Origin: Acidimicrobiia bacterium
GTDB taxonomy: Bacteria; Actinomycetota; Acidimicrobiia; IMCC26256; PALSA-555
Length of the DNA stretch: 8,080 bases
Assembly: GCA_017853455.1 (NCBI GenBank)
Contig: JAFMJM010000103.1
Span: 1 to 8,080 of the forward strand
Direction: 5' to 3'
A program made the translations under genes and the position numbers. Of this stretch, positions 1 to 5,562 are shown one piece after another; within the stretch, counting starts at the first letter, position 1; every line of letters starts with the position of its first letter. The notes under the pieces are model-generated. The model saw only the letters and a program-made list of their open reading frames with translations. It was not told the origin of the DNA and searched no databases.

Positions 1-911
1 CCGATCTCCGACGACCGCTGGATCACCGAGATCGACATCACGTTGGCGATGCCGAGACCACCGACCGCCAGGGCGAGCAGCCCGGCGAACAACGCCGTCT
101 GCTGCAGGGTCTTGTCGGCCTGCGCCGACGCCTCGAGCGCGTCCGACGGGATGGAGGTCGTGACCTCCTTCGAGCCCCCGAGCGCCACCGCGGTCGGGAT
201 GGCGTCGGCGACCTCCTGGGTGGCGCCCTCCGCGGCGCGCACGTACATCTTGGTGGGGGCGGTGGAGTCCGCGCCCAGGTACTCCTTGGCGGCGTAGGGC
301 GTCACGAACACCGCGTTGTCGAGGTTGGCGTCGAGCGCCACCCGCTCGAGCACCCCGACCACCCCGAAGTCCTCGCCGTTGAGTCGGATGGTGCGGATCT
401 CCCCCGGCAGCACGCCGTACTGCTCGGCGAGCCCCGCCCCGACGACGGCGGCCTTCGTGCGGTTGCGCTGGTCGGCGGTGCTGATCCACCGCCCGCTGCG
501 GAGCGGCACCTGCAGCACTGCGGGGAGCGCCGTGTCGGTGGAGAGCACGGGCACCGGGAACGCCTGGTAGTACTCCGCCCCACCCTCGTTGGGGAGCGTC
601 ACGACGTTGCGGATCTCGCCCACCGCGGCCGCCGAGTCCACCGATCCGATGGCACTGACCCGCCGCACGGCGTTCTGGGGCAGCGTCGGGTTCTGCGACC
701 CGAACGAGCTGGCGGCCTCGACCGTGATCAGGCTCGTCCCCAGCTCTGCGAGGCGGGCCTTGAGGTCACCCTTGGCCGACTCGGTCAGGCCGACCGCGCC
801 CACCATCGCCGCCACCCCGACGATCGGCCCCAGCAGGATCAACAGGGTCCGCACCTTGCGGGCGGCGATCCCGGCGAGGGCGATGCCGATGAGCTCCCGG
901 AACCGGCTCAC
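1..911 (-). CDS. ABC transporter permease, FtsX/MacB type (C-terminus beyond window edge)
   Basis: Membrane subunit of a MacB-like ABC system, probably coupling cytoplasmic ATP hydrolysis to movement outside the membrane (mechanotransmission or export). Read from the GTG at 911; 303 codons are visible and the gene continues past the left edge. Residues 1-21 are a short basic cytoplasmic segment (ARKVRT at 17-22), as is usual before the first helix. TM1 is about 22-41 (LLILLGPIVGVAAMVGAVG). Residues 45-262 look like the MacB periplasmic core domain, with the typical motifs LITVEA, PLRSGRW, VVGAGLAEQYG and NAVFVTPYAA. TM2 is about 272-297, running into IQRSSEI, which matches the MacB segment that ends in 'R-x-x-EIG'. 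The family normally has four helices, so the last two should lie outside the window. The GTG start shares the bases GTGA with the stop of the ATPase gene, implying translational coupling. The family is clear, the cargo unknown. Confidence 0.9.
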   Translation of the reverse strand, partial: MSRFRELIGIALAGIAARKVRTLLILLGPIVGVAAMVGAVGLTESAKGDLKARLAELGTSLITVEAASSFGSQNPTLPQNAVRRVSAIGSVDSAAAVGEIRNVVTLPNEGGAEYYQAFPVPVLSTDTALPAVLQVPLRSGRWISTADQRNRTKAAVVGAGLAEQYGVLPGEIRTIRLNGEDFGVVGVLERVALDANLDNAVFVTPYAAKEYLGADSTAPTKMYVRAAEGATQEVADAIPTAVALGGSKEVTTSIPSDALEASAQADKTLQQTALFAGLLALAVGGLGIANVMSISVIQRSSEI

Positions 912-1633
912 GACGGCCCCCGGAACGGCGTGGGCGTCTGGGTCACGTCCGAGACGATGCCGCCGTCGCGCATCGAGACCACCCGGTTGGCGGTGGCCGC
1001 GACGTTGTGGTCGTGGGTGACGAGCACCACCGCCCGCTCGGCCGACTGCAGGCCGGCGAAGATCTCCATCACCATCTCGGCGTTCTTCGAGTCGAGCGCA
1101 CCGGTCGGCTCGTCGGCCAGCACCAGCAGCGGTCGGGTCACGAGCGCCCGGGCGATGGCCACGCGCTGCTGTTCCCCTCCCGACAGCTGCACCGGTCGGT
1201 GGTCGGCCCGGGCCCCGAGGCCCACCGACTCCAGCGCCTCCATGGACCGGTCCCGCCGCTCCGACCGGGAGAGCCCGCGGTAGAGCAGCGCCGTGGCGAC
1301 GTTGTCGACGGCGGCGAGGTGCGGGATCAGGTGGAACTGCTGGAAGACGAACCCGATGGTGTCGCCGCGCAGGCGCGAACGTTCGTCGTCGGGGAGGGCA
1401 CCGGTGTCCTCGCCGGCGACGGTCACGGTGCCGTCGGTCGGTCGGTCGAGCACGCCCAGCAGGCCGAGCATGGTCGACTTCCCCGATCCCGACGGTCCGA
1501 TGATCGCCATGTGGTCGCCCGCGCGGATCTGCAGCGACACGTCTCGCAACGCGTACACCTTGACCTGCTCGCCGTAGACCCGCGACACGTGCGCCAGCTC
1601 GAGGAGCGTCGCACCCGGCTCGCTCAGGATCAC
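908..1633 (-). CDS. ABC transporter ATP-binding protein, MacB/LolD family
   Basis: Cytoplasmic ATPase (241 aa) that would power the FtsX-like permease encoded next. All nucleotide-binding motifs are present: Walker A GPSGSGKST at 46-54, Q-loop FQQ at 97-99, signature LSGGEQQ at 150-156, Walker B LLVLADEP at 169-176 with catalytic Glu175, D-loop ALDS at 179-182, and switch His207 in VTHDHN. The A-loop Tyr is probably in the RVYGE or VYALRDV segment near the N-terminus. The signature, the ADEPTGALDS stretch and the short length (no extra C-terminal domain) are typical of the MacB/LolD/FtsE group rather than of importers. The start is a GTG whose GTGA overlaps the TGA stop of the adaptor gene. 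No good Shine-Dalgarno sequence precedes it, so translation probably depends on ribosomes finishing the adaptor. In MacB proper, ATPase and permease are fused; here they are separate genes, as is common in Gram-positive bacteria. Confidence 0.95.
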   Translation of the reverse strand: MILSEPGATLLELAHVSRVYGEQVKVYALRDVSLQIRAGDHMAIIGPSGSGKSTMLGLLGVLDRPTDGTVTVAGEDTGALPDDERSRLRGDTIGFVFQQFHLIPHLAAVDNVATALLYRGLSRSERRDRSMEALESVGLGARADHRPVQLSGGEQQRVAIARALVTRPLLVLADEPTGALDSKNAEMVMEIFAGLQSAERAVVLVTHDHNVAATANRVVSMRDGGIVSDVTQTPTPFRGPS

Positions 1634-4071
1634 TGCGTCCCGTTCTGGTTCAGCTCGACGACGACCACGTCGTCGGCCTGCAGACCGGAGGTGATCTCGA
1701 TGTACGACCCTTCGGTCATGCCGGTCTTGACCGGAACGTCGCGGGTCTTTCCGCCCTGCTCCAGGTCGATCACGCGCACGACGTCGCGACCTTCGCCGTC
1801 CTGCTTCACCGCCGCGATCGGGATGGTCAGGGCCCCGCGCGCCTGCTTGGTGACGATCTTGACCGTCACCGGGGTTCCGTCGGCGGCGTCGAGCTTGCCC
1901 TGGACCTGGAAGGTGCCCTTGAAGTACTGCTTCTTGGTCTCCTTGTCGGTGGTCGGGAAGTCGTCGAGCTTGATGATCGTGCCCGGCGCCGAGACCGACG
2001 AGTCCTGAACCTGCGCGGTCCCGGACTGACCCACCTTCAACTTGGTGCGGTCGCCGGCGCTCACCTGCATGGTCACCGCGATGTTGGGCTCGGTCAGGGT
2101 GAACAGCGGCGTGCCGGCCGGCACGGCGTCACCCTCCTTGACGTACACCTTCCCGAGGCGCGTCGGCCCGGCGATCGCGATCATGTCCGTCGGCAGGAAG
2201 AACACGTTGGTGTTCAACGTGAGGATCGGGATGGTCGCCGTCGTCTGCCCGGCGGCGAGCACCAGCGAGCCGGGGAGGGGCTGGATCTCCTTGCCCTGCT
2301 GTGCCGTTCCGGTGACCGTGTACTGCACCGACAGGTCCTTCACCGGCGGCTGGTCGGCGACGACCGTGAACACCACGCCGCCACCGAGACCGACGGCGTT
2401 GCCGCTGGCCACGATGTTGAGCTTCGGCAGGGTCGGCGCCAGGATCAGCACCTGCGCCACCGAGGGCGACCCCACCGTGTAGCCCGTTCCCGGCAGCAGG
2501 CTGACCACGAGCGTCTTGTCGGGCTGGACCAGCCCGTTGTTGAGCGTCGGGACGTTGACCGTGATCGACGTCTGGCCCGGGGGCACCGTCACCACCCCGC
2601 CCGGCGGGTTGAAGTCGAGACCCGGCACGGCCTCACCGCCGAACGAGAGGCCGATCTCGGTGGCCACCGACGTGGCCCGGTCGAAGCCGATCGTGAACTG
2701 GGCCGGGCTGCCCCCGTTGACCCGCAGGTTGCCCGCCGTGATCGTGGCGGTGGGCTGCACCACGCCGGCCTCGCCGAGGATGGTGACGGTGGCGCTGGTG
2801 ACCGGGCCGAGCGTGTACCGGGCCGATTGACCGAGCCCGACGACCAGGTAGCGGTCGGGCTTGATGGAGGTGGTCGTCTTGGCCTGCACCGTCACCGTGG
2901 TGGACGTCTGACCGGCCGGGATGATCACGTAGGGCGGGAAGGCCACGTAGTCGGTGTCGGCCTGCGCGGTCCCGCCCACCGACAGGTTGACCTGCAGGTC
3001 GTCGGACAGGGCCACGTCCGTCGCGATCGTGATCACCGCCGACTGGCCCGGGTTGATCGAGGTGGTCCCGGAGATCGTGACCCCGGGCGTGGCGCTCGAG
3101 GGCACGTTCAGGGTCGCCGACGCCGGAGCGCCCACGTCGTAGTCCGCCGTGTCTTCCAACGTCGCCGTCAGGGTCCCGTCGGGTGCCGTCGCGCTGGGCA
3201 GCACGAAGACCTGGAACGAGACGGAATCGGTGTCCTGGGGCAGGGTGATCGGCAACAGGGCGCCCGCCGGGATCCGGTCGGCGACACCGGTGATCGAGAC
3301 GTTGACGGTGATCGCCGGGTGCAGCGCCCCGGCGAAGTCGGAGATGATCGTGAAGGTCGCGAACGACCCCCGGTCGACCGTGGTGCTCGTCGCCGCGATG
3401 TGCAACACGGGGACGGACGCGACGCCCACGGTGCGCCGGGACGCCGTGCGGGCCGCCGACTTCACCGCCGGCGGGCCGATGGTGACGCCCGCCGACGACT
3501 GCGGCCCGAGCGTGTAGTTCTGGCTCTGCTGCAACGCCACGTTGACCGCCGAGCCCGGCGACGGCGACGCCCCCGGATAGCCGCGTCGGGCCTGCCACTG
3601 GGCGAGCGCGAAGCGAGTCTGCTCGGTGAACGTCTGGTCGACGGCACCCGGCGAGAAGCCCTCACGGAGCAGCACCGTCTCGAGCTCGGTGACGTCGGCG
3701 CCCTGGGCGCCCACGTCGAGCTTGCGGAAGAACGGCAGCGGTCCGTCGACCGCCACCGACTCGCGACCGTCGATCGCCAGGATCGACTGACCGGCGGTGA
3801 GATCGGCACCGTCCTTGAGCCGGACCGCGCTGACCGTGGCGGTCCCCGCGCCGGTCTGGCCCGTCCCGGCGCTGACGGCGTTGACGGTGCGCTGCTCGGC
3901 CCGCTCGAGCACACCCGACACCGACACCTCCTCCTGGAGGTCGCGGGTCTTGGCCGTCGCGGTGATGAGGATCGGCTTCTTCGTGTCGCTCCCGCCGGAC
4001 GCGAGCGCCACCCCGGCCACGATCGCGATCACCGCGACCACGGCCACCCCGGCGATGATCCACTTGCGCAT
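1630..4071 (-). CDS. MacA/HlyD-like adaptor with peptidoglycan-binding domain and large Calx-beta-like insert
   Basis: Extracytoplasmic adaptor of the MacB-like system, 813 aa, about twice the usual adaptor length. Order of parts: signal anchor with one helix at about 4-25; first adaptor/lipoyl half at about 36-105 (VSVSGVLERAEQ, VRLKDGADLTAGQSILAIDG); PG_binding_1-like domain at 115-166 (LDVGAQGADVTELETVL, then TRFALAQWQARRGYPG); a beta-rich array at about 175-626; second lipoyl half at 627-660 (GKVYVKEGDAVPAGTPLFTL); beta-barrel at 662-740; and a membrane-proximal domain to the end (GALTIPIAAVKQDG, VPVKTGMTEGSYIEITSGL). Adaptors with PG_binding_1 between the lipoyl halves are known from Gram-positive bacteria. 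The Calx-beta array at that point is the odd part and may act as a stalk through the cell wall (inference). The ATG at 4071 has a strong Shine-Dalgarno, GGAGGA at 4081-4076. It follows the upstream gene's stop by 12 bp and overlaps the ATPase start by 4 bases. No lipobox Cys is seen, so it is probably held by the N-terminal helix. Confidence 0.88.
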   Translation of the reverse strand: MRKWIIAGVAVVAVIAIVAGVALASGGSDTKKPILITATAKTRDLQEEVSVSGVLERAEQRTVNAVSAGTGQTGAGTATVSAVRLKDGADLTAGQSILAIDGRESVAVDGPLPFFRKLDVGAQGADVTELETVLLREGFSPGAVDQTFTEQTRFALAQWQARRGYPGASPSPGSAVNVALQQSQNYTLGPQSSAGVTIGPPAVKSAARTASRRTVGVASVPVLHIAATSTTVDRGSFATFTIISDFAGALHPAITVNVSITGVADRIPAGALLPITLPQDTDSVSFQVFVLPSATAPDGTLTATLEDTADYDVGAPASATLNVPSSATPGVTISGTTSINPGQSAVITIATDVALSDDLQVNLSVGGTAQADTDYVAFPPYVIIPAGQTSTTVTVQAKTTTSIKPDRYLVVGLGQSARYTLGPVTSATVTILGEAGVVQPTATITAGNLRVNGGSPAQFTIGFDRATSVATEIGLSFGGEAVPGLDFNPPGGVVTVPPGQTSITVNVPTLNNGLVQPDKTLVVSLLPGTGYTVGSPSVAQVLILAPTLPKLNIVASGNAVGLGGGVVFTVVADQPPVKDLSVQYTVTGTAQQGKEIQPLPGSLVLAAGQTTATIPILTLNTNVFFLPTDMIAIAGPTRLGKVYVKEGDAVPAGTPLFTLTEPNIAVTMQVSAGDRTKLKVGQSGTAQVQDSSVSAPGTIIKLDDFPTTDKETKKQYFKGTFQVQGKLDAADGTPVTVKIVTKQARGALTIPIAAVKQDGEGRDVVRVIDLEQGGKTRDVPVKTGMTEGSYIEITSGLQADDVVVVELNQNGTQ
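2194..3549 (-). repeat. Coding array of Calx-beta-like repeats inside the adaptor gene
   Basis: Units of roughly 103 residues, spaced about 110 residues apart. Unit 1 is at aa 221-323 (nt 3411-3103), unit 2 at aa 330-432 (3084-2776) and unit 3 at aa 440-543 (2754-2443). A shortened unit 4 spans aa 549-626 (2427-2194). A lone C-terminal unit end is at aa 175-199 (3549-3475). Shared landmarks in order: an opening V-x-I strand, G-x-x-A-x-F/I-T-I, V-x-L/V-S-x-x-G-x-A, the hallmark D-Y/D-F turn (TDYVAFPP, LDFNPPG), PAGQTS/PPGQTS followed by a T-x-T-V strand, PD-x-x-LVV-x-L, then a YTLGP or YTVGS turn leading into a V-T-I strand. This is the Calx-beta pattern. The units differ well at the protein level, so the array is old and not a recent DNA-level tandem duplication. 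Confidence 0.8.
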
Positions 4072-4083
4072 CCGTTCCTCCGC

Positions 4084-4803
4084 CTACTTCTGCTTCTTCT
4101 GCGCGAAGGCCCGGGCCTTGGCTGCGCAGTCCTGGGTGTCGGTGCTGGTGATGACGTCCTTGCCGGGGGGCGGGGTGAAGTTGTTGCCCGAACCGGTGTT
4201 GAAGACGAACAGCCGCCCCTTCTCGTCGGGGGTCGGCACCGGGATCTTCCAGCCCTTGGCGATCATGCACTTCCGGAACTCGAGGTAGCTCTTGTTGGCG
4301 TCCTCGATCTCCGCCGGCGTCATGGCCTCGGTGGCGGCCTGCTGGGCCTGCAGGGCGCCGACGATGTTGCTGCGCGCCGCGCAGGTCGACAGTGCCTTGA
4401 CGTACTCCGGGTCGTTCGAGGGCGAGTCCGGGTTGGATCGGTCGGGCGCCCCGATGAAGGTCACACCCTCGCCGGTGAGGCAGGCCCGGAACTTCGACAG
4501 CGCCGAGAACAGGTCCGACGACGCGTCGGACATCGTCTTGGCGCCGGTCGTGGTGGTGACCCCGGTCCCGTCGGCGGCGTCGGTCCCGCCCCCCGTCGCC
4601 GAACCGGCCGGCTTGACCACCTTGCCGTCGACGACCTTCCAGCCGTCGGGAAGCTTGATGTCGATCTGCCCGGCCGGGAGCACCTGCGGGTCGGCATCGG
4701 GTCCGCCCCCGACCTGGGTGACCACGAGGACCACGACGAGCGCGACCAGGGCCACCGCCACGACGGCCGCCCCGATCCGCAGCACCAGGCCCCTGTTCTC
4801 CAC
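4084..4803 (-). CDS. Membrane-anchored secreted protein with two Cys-containing units; MacAB-operon partner
   Basis: First gene of the exporter operon, 239 aa. The N-terminus (VENRGLVLRIG, then a hydrophobic run to about residue 30) is an uncleaved signal anchor or signal peptide; there is no lipobox. A Gly/Thr/Ala-rich linker at about 64-90 leads to a mainly helical, secreted part. Two similar units are visible: LSKFRACLTGEGV with a later CAAR (Cys108, Cys141), and YLEFRKCMIAKGW with a later CAAK (Cys179, Cys226). Each is F-R-x-C-[LM]-x-x-x-G followed 33-47 residues later by C-A-A-[KR], so each unit could close one disulfide. From memory, small actinobacterial proteins with a single 'F-x-x-C-M-R-x-x-G-[VI]' unit often sit beside such adaptors; their function is unknown. 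A longer open frame extends to 5349, but it runs antisense to bpa, and GTG 4803 has a good Shine-Dalgarno, so the short form is preferred. Confidence 0.82.
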   Translation of the reverse strand: MENRGLVLRIGAAVVAVALVALVVVLVVTQVGGGPDADPQVLPAGQIDIKLPDGWKVVDGKVVKPAGSATGGGTDAADGTGVTTTTGAKTMSDASSDLFSALSKFRACLTGEGVTFIGAPDRSNPDSPSNDPEYVKALSTCAARSNIVGALQAQQAATEAMTPAEIEDANKSYLEFRKCMIAKGWKIPVPTPDEKGRLFVFNTGSGNNFTPPPGKDVITSTDTQDCAAKARAFAQKKQK

Positions 4804-4808
4804 GTCAC

Positions 4809-4814
4809 CCCTCC
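4809..4814 (-). promoter_or_regulatory. Shine-Dalgarno that fixes the start of the two-Cys-unit gene
   Basis: On the minus strand the bases GGAGGG lie 5 nt before the GTG at 4803. This decides the start, because the same reading frame stays open for another 182 codons upstream, through the divergent promoter region and opposite bpa. The hydrophobic signal segment follows directly after this GTG, as expected for a true N-terminus. Confidence 0.75.
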
Positions 4815-4853
4815 GCCGAGCGCGCCGGGCCCGTCCGGGCGGGGCGCGGCGGC

Positions 4854-4883
4854 ACCCTAACCACGTGGCCGGTCCGAGTCCAA
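4854..4883 (-). promoter_or_regulatory. Predicted sigma-A-type promoter of the exporter operon
   Basis: Reading the minus strand, TTGGAC (4883-4878) is followed after 18 bases by TAGGGT (4859-4854). This resembles the actinobacterial TTGNNN / TANNNT pattern. Transcription would begin near 4847, giving a leader of about 44 nt that holds the Shine-Dalgarno at 4814-4809. The leader is very GC-rich and contains a small inverted repeat (GCCCG/CGGGC around 4829-4840). A perfect 8-bp palindrome, CCACGTGG (4861-4868), lies in the spacer and could be an operator, though such short palindromes also occur by chance. No experimental support; match judged by eye. Confidence 0.42.
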
Positions 4884-4912
4884 CGCGGGTGGGCGGGTTT
4901 TCGGCGACTCCG

Positions 4913-4918
4913 TATCCT
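4913..4918 (+). promoter_or_regulatory. Possible -10 box for bpa
   Basis: TATCCT fits TANNNT and lies 21 bases before the bpa start. A start of transcription near 4925 would leave a leader of about 14 nt that still includes the Shine-Dalgarno AAGGAG at 4928-4933. No convincing -35 hexamer is seen at the right distance, so an alternative sigma factor or an activator is possible. Confidence 0.35.
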
Positions 4919-4938
4919 GGGACCGTCAAGGAGCCCAC

Positions 4939-5472
4939 GTGAGCGACACCGAGCCGACCGAACGCGAGCGGGTCCAACCCGAGATCCTGGTCCCGGGCGG
5001 ACCCGACGAGTCCGCCATGGGTCCGGCCGCGGCCGCCCTCGTGGCCGAGGCGGCCGGAGGCGAGGACGAGTCCGAGCAGGTCACCCGGCCGACGAAGCTC
5101 ATCCGGATCGCCTCGATGGTGCGCTCGATGCTCGACGAGGTCCGCCGCGCCCCGCTCGACGACGCCGGCCGCCGGCGACTCCGGGAGATCCACGACAAGT
5201 CGATGGCCGAACTCGAGAGCGTCCTCTCGCCCGACCTGCGCGAGGAGCTCAACGAGGTCGTCCTGCCCCTCACCGCCGACGCACCCACCGAGTCCGAGCT
5301 CCGGCTGGCGCAGGCCCAGCTCGTCGGCTGGCTCGAGGGCCTCTTCCACGGCATCCAGGCCACCCTCTTCACCCAGCAGGCCATGGCCCAGAGCCAGCTC
5401 GAGGAGATGCGGCGGCGGCGGGCCATCGAGATGGCCCAGGGCGGGGCCAACCCGCCGAGCGGCTATCTCTAG
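4939..5472 (+). CDS. bpa: Bacterial proteasome activator Bpa/PafE
   Basis: Cytoplasmic, ATP-independent activator that forms a ring on the 20S proteasome and opens its gate for unfolded or damaged proteins (known for the mycobacterial family). The protein has 177 aa. Residues 1-49 are acidic and low in complexity, probably disordered. The conserved helical core begins at PTKLIRIASMVRSML (51-65) and includes EVRRAPLDDAGRRRLREIH (67-85), LSPDLREELNEVVLPL (96-111) and the very characteristic LRLAQAQLVGWLEGLFHGIQ (121-140), which match what I recall of M. tuberculosis PafE (Rv3780). The C-terminus is SGYL where PafE has GQYL; this tail docks into the proteasome pockets, and the key Tyr-Leu end is kept. 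The GTG start has AAGGAG 5 nt upstream (4928-4933). It is divergent from the exporter operon and upstream of the DAHP synthase gene. Proteasome genes themselves are not in the window. Confidence 0.93.
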   Translation: MSDTEPTERERVQPEILVPGGPDESAMGPAAAALVAEAAGGEDESEQVTRPTKLIRIASMVRSMLDEVRRAPLDDAGRRRLREIHDKSMAELESVLSPDLREELNEVVLPLTADAPTESELRLAQAQLVGWLEGLFHGIQATLFTQQAMAQSQLEEMRRRRAIEMAQGGANPPSGYL

Positions 5473-5519
5473 GCCGACCGGCCCGCCTGCGCCCCCGCTC
5501 CGCCTGCTCGCCCGTCCCC

Positions 5520-5538
5520 CGGATCCGCCGCGGATCCG
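5520..5538 (+). repeat. Two copies of the palindrome CGGATCCG, 3 bp apart, between bpa and aroG
   Basis: CGGATCCG occurs at 5520-5527 and again at 5531-5538, separated by CCG. Each copy is its own reverse complement. As DNA this could be a double operator; as RNA the two copies could pair into an 8-bp stem with a 3-nt loop. No T-run follows, so it does not look like a normal terminator of bpa. It ends 20 bp before the aroG start. GGATCC is also a BamHI site, so two BamHI sites lie 11 bp apart. Confidence 0.6.
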
Positions 5539-5547
5539 TCGACCCCG

Positions 5548-5562
5548 ATGGTGCCCCGATGA
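5548..5562 (+). other. Four-codon micro-ORF overlapping the aroG start, or a leaderless -10 element
   Basis: ATG at 5548 opens the frame M-V-P-R-stop, whose TGA overlaps the aroG ATG as ATGA (5559-5562). The aroG start has no visible Shine-Dalgarno, so re-initiation from this micro-ORF is one idea. The other is that GATGGT (5547-5552) acts as a weak -10 box. It has A and T at the two most conserved -10 positions, and its last T is exactly 7 bases before the ATG, which would give a leaderless transcript. Either reading is speculative and chance is quite possible. Confidence 0.2.

Noticed and set aside
1007..2008. 333-codon open frame on the plus strand opposite the ATPase and the end of the adaptor
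   Set aside because: The opposite strand carries all ABC ATPase motifs; this product shows no domain and has antisense-type composition.
2633..3598. 321-codon minus-strand frame within the adaptor gene, as a possible separate protein or sign of a frameshift
   Set aside because: The main adaptor frame continues without interruption through the whole span and shows the repeat pattern; the alternative frame is Arg/Gly/His-rich shadow sequence.
4829..4840. GCCCG/CGGGC inverted repeat in the exporter operon leader as a riboswitch or attenuator
   Set aside because: Five base pairs around a 2-nt gap, with no larger conserved fold visible; normal for a stretch this rich in G and C.
2827..4860. 677-codon open frame on the plus strand opposite the adaptor and the two-Cys-unit gene
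   Set aside because: Its product is a low-complexity run of Arg, Gly, Asp, Val and His with no recognisable domain. It lies opposite two well-supported genes and is what high GC content produces in an antisense frame.
4804..5349. N-terminal extension of the two-Cys-unit protein by 182 codons
   Set aside because: The extension runs through the divergent promoter region and antisense to bpa, and would bury the hydrophobic signal segment inside the protein. GTG 4803 has a good Shine-Dalgarno.
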